Positions 22,467 to 34,204 of a stretch of DNA of 64,000 nucleotides are shown here, piece by piece (the first letter of the stretch is position 1; each line of letters begins with the position of its first letter). The stretch comes from Macrostomum hystrix. Its lineage: Eukaryota > Platyhelminthes > Macrostomidae. The notes under the pieces were generated by a model. The model had not been told where the DNA came from and ran no database searches. It saw only the letters and a program-made list of their open reading frames with translations. Location of the stretch: NCBI GenBank assembly GCA_950097015.1, contig CATNEN010000008.1, forward strand, positions 2,170,001-2,234,000, written 5' to 3'. The translations under genes and the position numbers were made by a program.

Positions 22467-23228
22467 GGGAGCAAGGATCTTAAAGACAGACGCAAGCAGG
22501 GAGCTATTAGTTAAACACGGTTAGAAGGGTCACGGTGATCTCTGAGTGAGAAGGTTGGTGAAAATAAAAGTCAGTCAGAGAGAATAATAAATGTTAAAAT
22601 CAGTGCGAGAGATTTAGTCAGAGTCTGAGAGTCGGGACTATTTGAGCAGGTCCTGTCAGAGACTAGCGAGTTAAGCTTGTCGTCGTCTGGTCGGCTGAGG
22701 CGGCTTTGTGACGAAAAATGAGCGGGGAATCGATGGGGGATAATGCATTTTGTCATAGCTGGTCCGCCCTTCCCCCTCCCTGATCCCGGATCCCACAGTC
22801 TCTCCCCGCAGCCTCAATTCCAAAATTCGCTTTATGCACCCACCTAAACGGCTTCTGCTGTTGCTGCTTTCACGTCGTTGAGATGGCTTTGGGATTTCAA
22901 CACAGGTTGGGAAAAATGGGGGAGCTTAGTTTGACCGTTCAGATTGGGAGAAGTTTGGGGTGGTTTTGAGAAAATAGGGGAGACGAGCGGAGATGGATAT
23001 CAAGGTCTTTCGCATCGGGCTCAAGTTAAAGTACAAACTGTGTTTTTTAACTATGTGAGTTTGGCTTCTGAGGGTCTATCGAGAAATTTCCTCTAATGCT
23101 TCACCCTTCATTTCCTCTAAAGCTCAATTTTCATCTGGCTCTTTCCTATCTCACTCTTTCTCCCTTTTACTTAATCATTCTACCCCTCATTTTATTCTTT
23201 CTCCCCTTAATCTCACTCATAATACCCC

Positions 23229-23711
23229 TCGGGAGAGTGGCAGAGCGGTTAACCCGTTCGCCTCTCGCACCAAGGTCCCTGAGCTCGATTCCGCGGCGAG
23301 GCCACATTCATTTGGGGCGCAGCCCCGGAGAGAAGGCTTGGGGGCTTGTCGTGCAATTTACGCCCTTCAGGGCCAACCTCCAAGGCACAGTGAGAGTGCA
23401 CACTGCCTGACGATGAGAAAGTCAGGGCAGATGTACACACCTGTGTGAGCGTATGCCTGCGTACAGTATCTGTGTGCGTGTGTGCTCAGGAGTCAGCGAA
23501 ATGAGCAGAGCTGCCTCCTCGCTGGCTGCGGGTCTAGTGTCACCAAATGATGTTCCATTGCCCGCAGCCCTCCTGCAGTTATTATTGTTATTAACGGAGA
23601 GATTATGCAGAAGTACCGAAATAAATTTCCGTTTGTTAATGGTAAAATACAAAAAATGGTTAGCAAACAATACAACTGACAAGTAACGTGGAATCGCCAT
23701 TTCGTGACTAA
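23229..23711 (+). mobile_element. SINE family 1, long copy (reference copy)
   Basis: Most complete forward copy. A box GTGGCAGAGCGG, long variable-arm-like CCTCTCGCACCAAGGTCCCT, B box AGCTCGATTCC, then body and tail GCAGTTATTATTGTTATTAA, then about 120 bp of extension shared with 16463-16590. The head resembles a class II (Ser/Leu-type) tRNA. It is not a functional tRNA gene because the acceptor stem does not close. Confidence 0.88.
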
Positions 23712-24714
23712 TTTAGTCCTGTGTGTGACAGAAATGAATAAATAAATTGTAAAAAATTGATAAACCCAAGTCCAACCATTGAGTTCAGCTACTCAAGCCC
23801 ACGATTATCTGAGGTGAAATTTAATTTTTCAGAAACCACCGAATGCATGCTAGAACAGTCTTGATATCTGGATGTACTTTTATGAAATACTGCTCAGTCA
23901 GCTGTACGGAAATTGCCAACTGTCTGTGAGGAAAATAGGTTTGTTCCATTTTTTACATCTAAATTATCAGATGGGCCTTGTCTGTGTCAGTGAATTTTCT
24001 GTGTTCTGAGACTGACCTCCTGGATGAGACAGGAGCAGACAGTTTGAGTCCGTCGTTTGAGTTTGAGTCGCCAACACAATCAGTGCAGAGGAAGACACAG
24101 GAAATTTGCGGGGATATTGGCTCTGGATTTCTTCCAGTGCCTCTCAAATTTATCCTCTTCAACATTTTCCGTTTACCTCGATATGCGCTAAGGGACGAAT
24201 AATCGAAAAAAATTATTCCCAAACACGAAAATCCCCGCCTATAGCCGCTGGACTTAATCTCACACATATAATAAATCCCTTCTCAGGGTCTCAATCCAGT
24301 CCTCAGCTGGTTGACCGGGGGCGCCCATTAAAAACTCTGAGCAGCTCGCACCCCAGAATTTTCTCACCGACTACTACTCGGCCAGATGAGGATCGAAGAT
24401 TGGGATTAGCGATTAAGGAGAACGGACTCCGATCTCTTTGTGCAATGGTCACGGAACAAAAATAACAAAGAGACTAAAAAGTTCACGGCAAATGTTTTTG
24501 TTTTCAACCAAGTTATGGAGAAATAAGACTGGACCAAGTAGCTTTCGTGGCGTGAATTGAATAATTTGAACACTTCCGATAACTATTTTGCGTTGGCCTT
24601 CAAAAACACTTGAATTCTTGAGTATTCGACACATGTGCCGATGATAGATAGGATGTTCTATTCATCTTTTTACTGTCCTCTGAGAATCCCTTGTTATCGG
24701 ATTTATTTGTAGCC

Positions 24715-25100
24715 TAATCCCTTCCACTCTTATCCCTTCATCTCTCATCCCTTTATCTCTTATCCCTTCATCTCTTATCCATTCATCTCTCATCCCTTCA
24801 TCTCTCATCCCTTCATCCCTCATCCATTTATCTCCCATGCCTTCATCTCTGATCACTTAATCTCTCATCCCTTCATCCCTCATCCCTTCATCTCTCATCC
24901 CTTCATCTCTCATCCCTTCATCTCTCATCCCTTCATCTCTCATCCCTTCATCCCTCATCCCTTCATCTCTCATCCCTTCATCCCTCATACCTTCACACCC
25001 CATCCCTTCACATCCCATCCCTTCACATCCCATCCCTTCACATCTCATCCCTTCACATCTCATCCCTTCACATCCCATCCCTTCGTCTCTCATCTCTTTA
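24715..25100. repeat. 15-bp CTCATCCCTTCATCT array
   Basis: About 25 units with CATCCCTTCACATCC variants toward the right edge. Confidence 0.96.
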
Positions 25101-25489
25101 TCTAACATTCAATTTATCTACTATTAATTTATATATTATCCTTTACCGTCTGTCCTATTTCTACGTGCCGATATGTATAGAAAAAAGTTGAAGCCCTAGT
25201 CTCACCGATGTTAGATGAAATTAAATAGAAAAGAGGGAGATGAGCTCACAAAATATATTAGCCACATGAGATCAGGTAGACAATAAAGTGAGCAGTCTAA
25301 TATTTGCAAGCAACAGGAAATGACCTTGATATAGCTCGCGCGCTCCGCTCTCTGGTCACGTTTTTCTCCTAGCAGCAACCTTTCTATGTGATCCCATCCG
25401 TTTGTTGCATTTATCGTATTGATTTCTGTCACACACACGACTAAATGCATGCCAGGGTCGGTTAGGAAGGCGAAACACGGAAAGGGGTA

Positions 25490-26215
25490 GATGGAGATGA
25501 AGAGGGTAGAGGGAGATGAAGAAGAGTAGAACTAGATAAAGAGGGTCGATGGAGATGAAGAGGGGTAGAGGAAAATAAAGAGGGATTAGAGGGAGATAAA
25601 GAGGGATTAGAGAGAGATGAAGAGGAAGTAGAGGAAGATGAAGAGGAAGTAGAGGAAGATGAAGAGGAAGTAGAGGAAGATCTTCATCTCTCATTCCTTC
25701 ATCTCCCATCCCTTCATAGTAGAGGGTTGGGGAGGAGAAGGGTAAGAAGGGGAAGGAGAAGGAGAGGAAGGAAAGATGAAGAGGAAGTAGAGGAAGATGA
25801 AGAGGGATTAGAAGAAGATCAAGAGGGATTAGAGGAAGATGAAGAGGGATTAGAGGTAGATCAAGAGGGATTAGAGGAAGATGAAGAGTGATTAGAGGAA
25901 GATGAAGAGGGATTAGAGGTAGATCAAGAGGGATTAGAGGAAGATGAAGAGGGATTCGAGGAAGATGAAGAGGGATTAGAGGAAGATGAAGAGTGATTAG
26001 AGGAAGATGAAGAGGGATTCGAGGAAGATGAAGAGGGATTAGAGGAAGATGAAGAGTGATTAGAGGAAGATGAAGAGGGATTCGAGGAAGATGAAGAGGG
26101 ATTAGAGGAAGATGAAGAAGAAGAAGAGGGAGATGAAGAATGGGTAAAGGAAGATGAAGAGGAAGTAGAGGAAGATGAAGAGGGATTAGAAGAAGATAAA
26201 GAATGGGTAGTGGAA
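25490..26215. repeat. 21-bp GAGGAAGATGAAGAGGGATTA array
   Basis: About 33 units. It is interrupted at 25680-25765 by pieces that match the arrays on either side (see findings). Confidence 0.95.
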
Positions 26216-26704
26216 TATGAAGCGTAGACTACGAGGACCAGGAAAAGGGCAAAGGCTGCTAATGTTTATGAGGACAGTATGCTGTAAGGTAGCCGCATAA
26301 CAACAGACATCAGGCAGTGGTCCTTCAGCACCCAAAGCCAGCATAAAAATGCTCTTCGTTTCTGGGAAAAGAAATTGATTTAAAGGAAAAACTGGGAGAA
26401 AAAACGCAAAAAGCGCACGCAAGACATCTCGCCCCAAGTTGGGAAGATTTTTGTGTCGGATTTTGATCGATTGGAATCGACTTTATGAAACATCGACAGG
26501 GGGCTTCGTGCGCTTAACTGGAATGCAATAGTGCAGGAATCCCTGTCTGTCCCTTGTCTGCAGTTTATCCCTGAGCTGCTAAATATGCATTATCATGTTG
26601 TCAAACTGCCAGGAAAGTCAGTTTTCAAAATTGACAAGTCGATAGCATTGACTTGATTCGCCTCGGCAGGTAAGTCAATATTTCAACTGCCAGAATGCAT
26701 ACAG

Positions 26705-28087
26705 TGAATGGTAAGAAGGGGAAAGATAGGTAGGAGAAGGGAAAGAAGGGGAAGGATAGGAAGGAGAAGGGTAAGAAGGGGAAGGATAGGGAGGAGAAGG
26801 GTAAGAAGGGGGAAGATAGGGAGGAGAAGGGTAAGAAGGGGAAGGATAGGGAGGAGAAGGAAAGAAGGGGAAGGATAGGGAGGAGAAGGAAAGAAGGGGA
26901 AGGATAGGGAGGAGAAGGAAAGAAGGGGAAGGATAGGGAGGAGAAGGAAAGAAGGGGAAGGATGGGCAAGAGAAGGGCAAGAAGGGGAGGGATGGGAAGG
27001 AGAAGGGGAAGAAGGGGAAAGATAGGGAGGAGAAGGGTAAGAAGGGGAAGGATGGGGAGGAGAAGGGTAAGAAGGGGGAAGATAGGGAGTAGAAGGAAAG
27101 AAGGGGAAGGATAGGGAGGAGAAGGAAAGAAGGGGAAGGATGGGCAAGAGAAGGGCAAGAAGGGGAGGGATGGGAAGGAGAAGGGGAAGAAGGGGAAAGA
27201 TAGGGAGGAGAAGGGTAAGAAGGGGAAGGATGGGGAGGAGAAGGGTAAGAAGGGGGAAGATAGGGAGTAGAAGGAAAGAAGGGGAAGGATAGGGAGGAGA
27301 AGGAAAGAAGGGGAAGGATGGGCAAGAGAAGGGCAAGAAGGGGAGGGATGGGAAGGAGAAGGGGAAGAAGGGGAAAGATAGGGAGGAGAAGGGTAAGAGT
27401 GGGAAGGATGGGGAGGAGAAGGGTAAGAAGGGGGAAGATAGGGAGTAGAAGGAAAGAAGGGGAAGGATAGGGAGGAGAAGGAAAGAAGGGGAAGGATAGG
27501 GAGGAGAAGGAAAGAAGGGGAAGGATAGGGAGGAGAAGGAAAGAAGGGGAAGGATGGGCAAGAGAAGGGCAAGAAGGGGAGGGATGGGAAGGAGAAGGGG
27601 AAGAAGGGGAAAGATAGGGAGGAGAAGGGTAAGAAGGGGAAGGATGGGGAGAAGAAGGGTAAGAAGGGGAGGGATTGGAAGGAGAAGGGTAAGAAGGGGA
27701 AAGATAGGGAGGAGAAGGGTAAGAAGGGGAAGGATGGGCAGGAGAAGGGTAAGAAGGGGAAGGATAGAAAGCAGAAGGGTAAGAAGGTGAGGCATAGGAG
27801 GGAGAAGGCTAAGAAGGGGAGGGACAGGGAGGAGAAGGGTAAGAAGGGGAAGGATGGGCAGGAGAAGGGTAAGAAGGGGAGGGATGGGAAGGAGAAGGGC
27901 AAGAAGGGGAGGGTTAGGAAGAAGAAGGGTAAGAAGGGGAAAGATAGGGAGGAGAAGGGTAAGAAGGGGAAGGATGGGCAGGAGAAGGGTAAGAAGGGGA
28001 AGGATAGAAAGGGGAAGGGTAAGAAGGTGAGGCATAGGAAGGAGAAGGCTAAGAAGGGGAAAGATAGGGAGGAGAAGGGTAAGAATG
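26705..28087. repeat. ~30-bp purine-rich array
   Basis: Unit GAAGGGGAAGGATAGGGAGG plus AGAAGGGTAA, with a shorter form lacking GGT. The block containing GATGGGCAAGAGAAGGGCAA recurs at about 180-240 bp spacing, showing higher-order structure. Confidence 0.97.
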
Positions 28088-28519
28088 TAAAAACAGCTTT
28101 CCCTGACTAGAATTTCAAAGCCAATCAGGGCAACATCAAAGGGAATTGCTGGGGTTAAGCTTTGTGGGAATACTAGGAGACATAGAGTAGCGTTGTGATC
28201 CTCTTTAGAATCCTCCTTTTCGAAGAAAACAATCTTTTGCCTTAGTTACTAGCCGTCGAATAGTTTGCAGGATTCTAATACCAGATTCTAATCTGATAGT
28301 GATGCTGATTACAGAATCAAACTGATACTTCTGAAAAATGCCGGCTTTCGTCTCGCATTTTATCGCCATAAATCACCTTAGTGAGTGATGATAAGCGGCT
28401 TATTTCGCTACTAATTTGCCTTTGCCTCAGCAATGAAATTTTTGTCTCACAAATTTGCATTACAGCTCTCATGGCTGTCTATCAGTCATTCCACAAAGGA
28501 TACGCTCGATCTGATAAAA

Positions 28520-29300
28520 GTCACTCTTCCACTCACTCCATTAATGACCAGTTTTAGAAAGTCACTCTTCCACTCACTCCATTAATGACCCGTTTTAGAA
28601 AGTCACTCTTCCACTCACTCCATTAATGACCAGTTTTAGAAAGTCACTCTTCCACTCACTCCATTAATGACCCGTTTTAGAAAGTCACTCTTCCACTTAC
28701 TCCATTAATGACCAGTTTTAGAAATTCACTCTTCCACTCACTCCATTAATGACGAGTTTTAGAAAGTCACTCTTCCACTCACTCCATTAATGACCAGTTT
28801 TAGAAAGTCACTCTTCCACTCACTCCATTAATGACCAGTTTTAGAAAGTCACTCTTCCACTCACTCCATTAATGACCAGTTTTAGAAAGTCACTCTTCCA
28901 CTCACTCCATTAATGACCCGTTTTAGAAAGTCACTCTTCCACTCACTCCATTAATGACGCGTTTAAGAAAGTCACTCTTCCACTCACTCTATTAATGACG
29001 AGTTTTAGAAAGTCACTCTTCCACTCACTCCATTAATGACCAGTTTTAGAAATTCACTCTTCCACTCACTCCATTAATGACCAGTTTTAGAAAGTCACTC
29101 TTCCACTCACTCCATTAATGACCAGTTTTAGAAAGTCACTCTTCCACTCACTCCATTAATGACGAGTTTTAGAAAGTCACTCTTCCACTCACTCCATTAA
29201 TGACCCGTTTTAGAAAGTCACTCTTCCACTCATTCCATTAATGACCCGTTTTAGAAAGTCACTCTTCCACTCACTCCATTAATGACCCGTTTGAATAGGT
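28520..29300. repeat. 41-bp array, ~19 copies
   Basis: Unit AGTCACTCTTCCACTCACTC then CATTAATGACCAGTTTTAGAA. On the minus strand each unit contains GTGAGT. Its edge lies about 40 nt inside the intron after the candidate exon 29344-29619. Confidence 0.98.
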
Positions 29301-29343
29301 CACTCTCTCAGTCACTCCGCTCTAACCCAGAAGACCACCTCAC

Positions 29344-29619
29344 CGTCGAGAAACTCATCCAAGTAGTCGCCAAAGTCGCCCCTGTTCTCATCCTGCAACT
29401 GGTCGAATTGATGAAGCGCCATGAGGATGGATGTTCGCCGAGTGATGGACAGCGAGCTGTGTCGAGCTCGTGGTGTGAAAGGACTGCCGCCGCTGCAGCC
29501 GCCGCCGCCACCGCCACCGCCGCCAAGCAGGCTGCTGTGGGGTCCCGGACTCGGAGAGTCTGTGACAGCGGCATCGCAGACAGAATCTTCGTCTATTGAA
29601 GTCAGCGTCAGCATTGTCT
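29344..29619 (-). CDS. Candidate N-terminal exon, unrecognised protein
   Basis: Reads MLTLTSIDEDSVCDAAVTDS, about nine glycines, then RARHSSLSITRRTSILMALH and DENRGDFGDYLDEFLDG. Donor G|GTGAGG. Acceptor ATAATCAG|AG has a pyrimidine stretch upstream. 276 nt with 2+1 split bases. RRTS is a basophilic-kinase-type site. The exon could start translation at ATG 29614, or be internal. In phase it accepts the exon at 33769-34116 upstream and could feed SLC4A11-like exon 1 through its alternative acceptor. I do not recognise the protein part itself. Confidence 0.55.
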
Positions 29620-30039
29620 CTGATTATCGACTTCAACCAAAGAGAAGCACAAATTTTATAATCAAATGCTAATCGAGATGTTGATTGAGGCGAAAGACAG
29701 ACAGTAGAAACAGTGCGAGTGGAAAAATACGAGACAGAAGATGAAAGTCGAACGTCTATCAGGATGCCGGGAGCCAATCAGAATCCACCTTCCACTCTGT
29801 CCGTCTGCTCAGCACCCTGCTCTCTTAAACTCTGTCCTCTTAAAGATATCGCACACACCTCACGTCTCGCTTCCTTTCACATTCCCCTTCTGAAATCCGG
29901 GATTTCCTGTTCAATGATTCCAATTCTCAATGAATGGCAGCACACTGTACTAATATAGGCCTCACGAATTCTTGAATATTCAGCTCTTCACGCCAACAAG
30001 TGCTTGGCAGGGCTTCTCTGATCCTGTGCTAATAATAAA

Positions 30040-30765
30040 ACTGTCTGACTGTCTCATCTGTCTGACTCTCATGTCTCATCTGTCTGACTCTCATGTCTCA
30101 CCTGTCTGACTCTCATGTCTCATCTGTCTGACTGTCATGTCTTATCAGTCTGACTCTCATGTCTCATCTGTCTGACTCTCATGTCACATCTGTCTGACTC
30201 TCATGTCACATCTGTCTGACTGTCATGTCTCATCTGTCTGACTCTCATGTCTTATCACTCTGACTCTCATGTCTCATCTGTCTGACTCTCATGTCTCATC
30301 TGTCTGACTCTCATGTCTCATCTGTCTGACTCTCATGTCACATCTGTCTGACTCTCATGTCACATCTGTCTGACTGTCATGTCTCATCTGTCTGACTCTC
30401 ATGTCTTATCACTCTGACTCTCATGTCTCATCTGTCTGACTCTCATGTCTCACCTGTCTGACTCTCATGTCTCATCTGTCTGACTCTCATGTCTCATCTG
30501 TCTGACTCTCATGTCACATCTGTCTGACTCTCATGTCTCATCTGTCTGACTCTCATGTCTCATCTGTCTGACTCTCATGTCTCATCTGTCTGACTCTCAT
30601 GTCACATCTGTCTGACTCTCATGTCACATCTGTCTGACTGTCATGTCTCATCTGTCTGACTCTCATGTCTTATCACTCTGACTCTCATGTCTTATCTGTC
30701 TGACTCTCATGTATTATCTGTCTGACTCTCATGTCTCATCTGTCTGACTCTCATGTCCTGTCTCA
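30040..30765. repeat. 22-bp array, ~33 copies
   Basis: Unit TGTCTGACTCTCATGTCTCA plus TC. A sub-block with CACATC and TTATCACTC variants recurs about every 245 bp. Confidence 0.98.
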
Positions 30766-31440
30766 TCAGTCTTGATCTCTAGAATCTAGCGGTTACTGGG
30801 TTTCCCATTGTACTTTTCAGTTTCGCCGAAGCCGATGGTCGAGAGGCTTCACTTCCTACTCGTTAACTTGCCAGAGTGCAGTGCAATCTAGTCATCCAGT
30901 CTCAGCCTCATCAATTGGCACCCGGAGGCCAAACAACAAAAAATAATCACATCAGAATCTGGGACAGCAGCCCAGAGATGCCACTCTGGAACAAGGTATG
31001 GCCTTCCAAAATAAAATCACGCCCCACACCGGCCAAACAAGTCAATCCTTTTACGCTACTTCTGCAGCAAGTCCATTAGGCCTTCAAGATTGACCGCGCT
31101 TGCCGCCTATAGCTGCGTAGCAACCAACGAGAAAAATGAAAATGAGATTGAGATTGCCAAAGTCTTCCAAGCAATACGCACACACACACGCTTGCTCACC
31201 CTCTCTTCTCTATTTCCCACTCTAAACTTTCTCTCCCCTCTCCCATAATGAGCGAAGGCTGCGGTTCTGCTTAGCAAGTTATCCTATTTGGACGCGGCCT
31301 TCTCATTCTGCCGGTGATGCTACTTGAAGGTTTTCCATTTTTCTATTCGCCCAAATCGCCCACTCCACAGGTTAATTCTGTCCGCTATTTCTCTTCCAAA
31401 AAAGCGTCGAATTTTTCGGAAGTCGCAAAGATTCGCAAGC

Positions 31441-32031
31441 TGGGATCGGGATCTGGGATCGGGATCTGGGATCGGGATCTGGGATCGGGATCTGGGATCG
31501 GGATCTGGGATCGGGATCTGGGATCGGGATCTGGGATCGGGATCTGGGATCGGGATCTGGGATCGGGATCTGGGATCGGGATCTGGGATCGGGATCTGGG
31601 ATCGGGATCTGGGATCGGGATCTGGGATCGGGATCTGGGATCGGGATCTGGGATCGGGATCTGGGATCGGGATCTGGGATCGGGATCTGGGATCGGGATC
31701 TGGGATCGGGATCTGGGATCGGGATCTGGGATCGGGATCTGGGATCGGGATCTGGGATCGGGATCTGGGATCGGGATCTGGGATCGGGATCTGGGATCGG
31801 GATCTGGGATCGGGATCTGGGATCGGGATCTGGGATCGGGATCTGGGATCGGGATCTGGGATCGGGATCTGGGATCGGGATCTGGGATCGGGATCTGGGA
31901 TCGGGATCTGGGATCGGGATCTGGGATCGGGATCTGGGATCGGGATCTGGGATCGGGATCTGGGATCGGGATCTGGGATCGGGATCTGGGATCGGGATCT
32001 GGGATCGGGATCTGGGATCGGGATCTGGGAT
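31441..32031. repeat. 13-bp GGGATCGGGATCT array, ~45 near-identical copies
   Basis: Practically every unit is identical, unlike other arrays here. The GGG runs spaced by 3-4 nt satisfy the G-quadruplex pattern continuously. Each unit has two GATC sites. Confidence 0.98.
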
Positions 32032-33768
32032 TTATTTTCTAAATGAGTACAAGTCGGTGTTCCATGAAGAGATAAGAATCAAGGGGAGAATTCTGTAAAG
32101 GCTAAGGCTAAGGCTAAGCTCCCACGGTCCCAAGTCCGATCACTTTCGCGTTGAGATTTATGCTCACTGGAACCCAGAATCTTCCCAATACCCGTATAAT
32201 CCCCCAGATACGGCCTTTTCTTGCTCCATCCATTCCTCCTCCATTCGAGAATATCCGGCCGCTCATTTGTGCAGGGAAAATCCTGGCCCAGATGTCTGTT
32301 TGCCAAGGCTGTGTCCAGGCCAGGCCAAGGCTGTGTGCATGTCAAACAGGGCGGACCACTGAGCTCCTCGCCGCCCCCGTCTCCTCCCAGTTGATCGAGA
32401 TTCCCACTAATTTATCATTATTCCGAGGTCCCACAATGATCGGGTATCCACTAGCTGCGGTTGCACCTGTTAATCCCTTGAATCCCTACGAAGCACTAAG
32501 CCTAGTAGTTTGCGCTTTAAACTTTGAAGTACAATCACTAGGACATTTTAGCTGCGTCCGACAGAAATGATTCGTCTAAATCAAAGTAGACAGCTCAACT
32601 TCAACTCTTTGTCTGTGGAAATTGTACTTTTTACTTCTGCGAGTCTAATGGCTAGAATCTGAAGAGACAGGAAAAGTCAAGAAAATTTTAAGTAGCTTCA
32701 TGGAATTGAGTATATAAGGGGTAGAAGCACTTTTAGCTCGACTCCTATTTGAGTTCATTCTGTCTGTGATAGACTGTCTATCACAGTGGCCCTCTTTAAT
32801 TTGAACTCAAAAAGCCCGTTCCGAGAAAATATCCTGCGAAAATTGTGAAAGCACTCGAAGCAACAGTGCAGAAATGCCGTTAATACTGGGATAAAATACT
32901 GGTGGCCGGCAAGGCATGTGCTATGCGCTTTCATTTATTAGATTAGCAATCATGAATTTATTGCTGCATCAAGCCCAGCTTTTGGACTTGCCGCTTCGAG
33001 AAGTAGCATCCATTTTTTGCTCTAACCAGTGTTTCGGCTAAATGTGCACTACTCATAGTCATTATATTTTTATCGTGGAATAAAAGTACAATACTTTTCG
33101 TCTTTCACGAATTTACTTCGTTTACTACTTATGGTCGATCTGTGGGAATAACTTGTCTAGGTCACTTTTCTTTTTCTTTACACGACTCGTAAATCCAGTA
33201 TTCTAAAACACAATCGAAAGATAAATTACGCCTCACTTCTATTTTTAGAAATTTTTTCTACCCTAAAAATTCCGACCAATCATATCTAGCCCCAGCTCTA
33301 AATGTACGTAGTCATTCCGCTAGCGCACCACCCCAACTTTCGATCCAATCGCTGTCGCTCGCTAATGACTGCCTTCCGTTCAGTAAAGACTTTTGCTGTA
33401 CATAGTCAATAGATATCGCTTTACCCTTAACTTTTCTAACCGCCGAGCACTGGTCGACTCTCTTGCCTGCCTTCCCCGAACCTGACTGTAAATAGGCTGA
33501 GCCCCCCCCCCACACTCCAAAATTCCCATCCCTCAAAGGCCCCTGCTGTCCAACTTGGAAAATTCCGCATTTTCCGAATCTTAGATGTACACAAAAAAAC
33601 TTTTCTACCCCTCAAACCAAATCTACTTAACATTATTTTCTTATCTACCTTCTAACCCTCTCACCCAGCCCAAATCTAAAATGTAAATTACCAGCATACT
33701 GCTACTAGACTACTCGTATCAGTAGAATGAAAAACATTTTTATAAAAAACTATCAATCTACTCCTTAC
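32032..33768. other. Non-coding, nothing recognised
   Basis: Single-copy-looking sequence between the 13-bp array and the candidate exon at 33.8 kb. No frame with splice context or a recognisable motif was found. Confidence 0.4.
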
Positions 33769-34116
33769 CAGTACCGTCCGCGTTCCTATAGAACATGGCC
33801 AAACTGCCCCCGCTCATTATGCTGAGATTGTCGCGATCAACAGAGGCGGCACTGCTGCCGGACCCGCGCCTCTGATGTTGCCGAACGCGCCCGGAGGGCG
33901 ACCTTTGCCTGGGCGGCCTGTGATCCGGCAGGGTCAGGAAGGACGACTGCGGGATCGGCGCCGGCTGCGGAGTCGACGGCTCCTGGGGAGCCTCCTGATC
34001 TGCTGGCATGTCAATGAGGCAGGCGGAGTCCAAGTCTGTCTGCGAAGCCGGCGGGCCATTGTTGAGAAGAGTCTGAGCCTGCTGCTGAGCTGATGAAGCG
34101 TCGATCGCTGGTGAGC
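33769..34116 (-). CDS. Candidate exon, possible SLC4A11 N-terminus
   Basis: About 115 codons, Pro/Ser/Gln-rich (DMPADQEAPQEPSTPQPAPI), then RRGSGSSAASVDRDNLSIMS, GGSLAMFYRNADGT. Acceptor GCTGCAG|GC, donor G|GTAAGG. The segment NLSIMSGGSLAMFYRN resembles the NSSIVSGESIRFF-type segment near the N-terminus of vertebrate SLC4A11, as I recall it. That resemblance is short. The exon starts inside a codon, so at least one further upstream exon is implied; I did not find it. Confidence 0.55.
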
Positions 34117-34204
34117 CTGCAGCAGTTTTTAGGAATCGCTTTTTAGGCCCATCATACAGACAGACGGTAAATAGGACAGATGAAATATTGAAGAATGAAA
34201 AATT

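Noticed and set aside
19034-22495. Very long minus-strand open frames (up to 738 codons) rich in [15 protein letters not shown]
   Set aside because: They are translations of the 16-bp array; several frames are open at once and there is no start context, domain or splice support.
23229-23290. tRNA gene (Ser/Leu-like)
   Set aside because: A and B boxes are present but no closed acceptor stem exists, and the sequence continues into a repeated SINE body found elsewhere in the window.
26220-26380. Possible exon after TTTCTTTTCCCAG (ETKSIFMLALGAEG)
   Set aside because: The acceptor is good, but no plausible donor or phase-compatible neighbour was found.
26625-28110. Pro/Leu/Phe-rich and Lys/Gly-rich open frames on both strands
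   Set aside because: They coincide exactly with the ~30-bp array and change frame with unit length.
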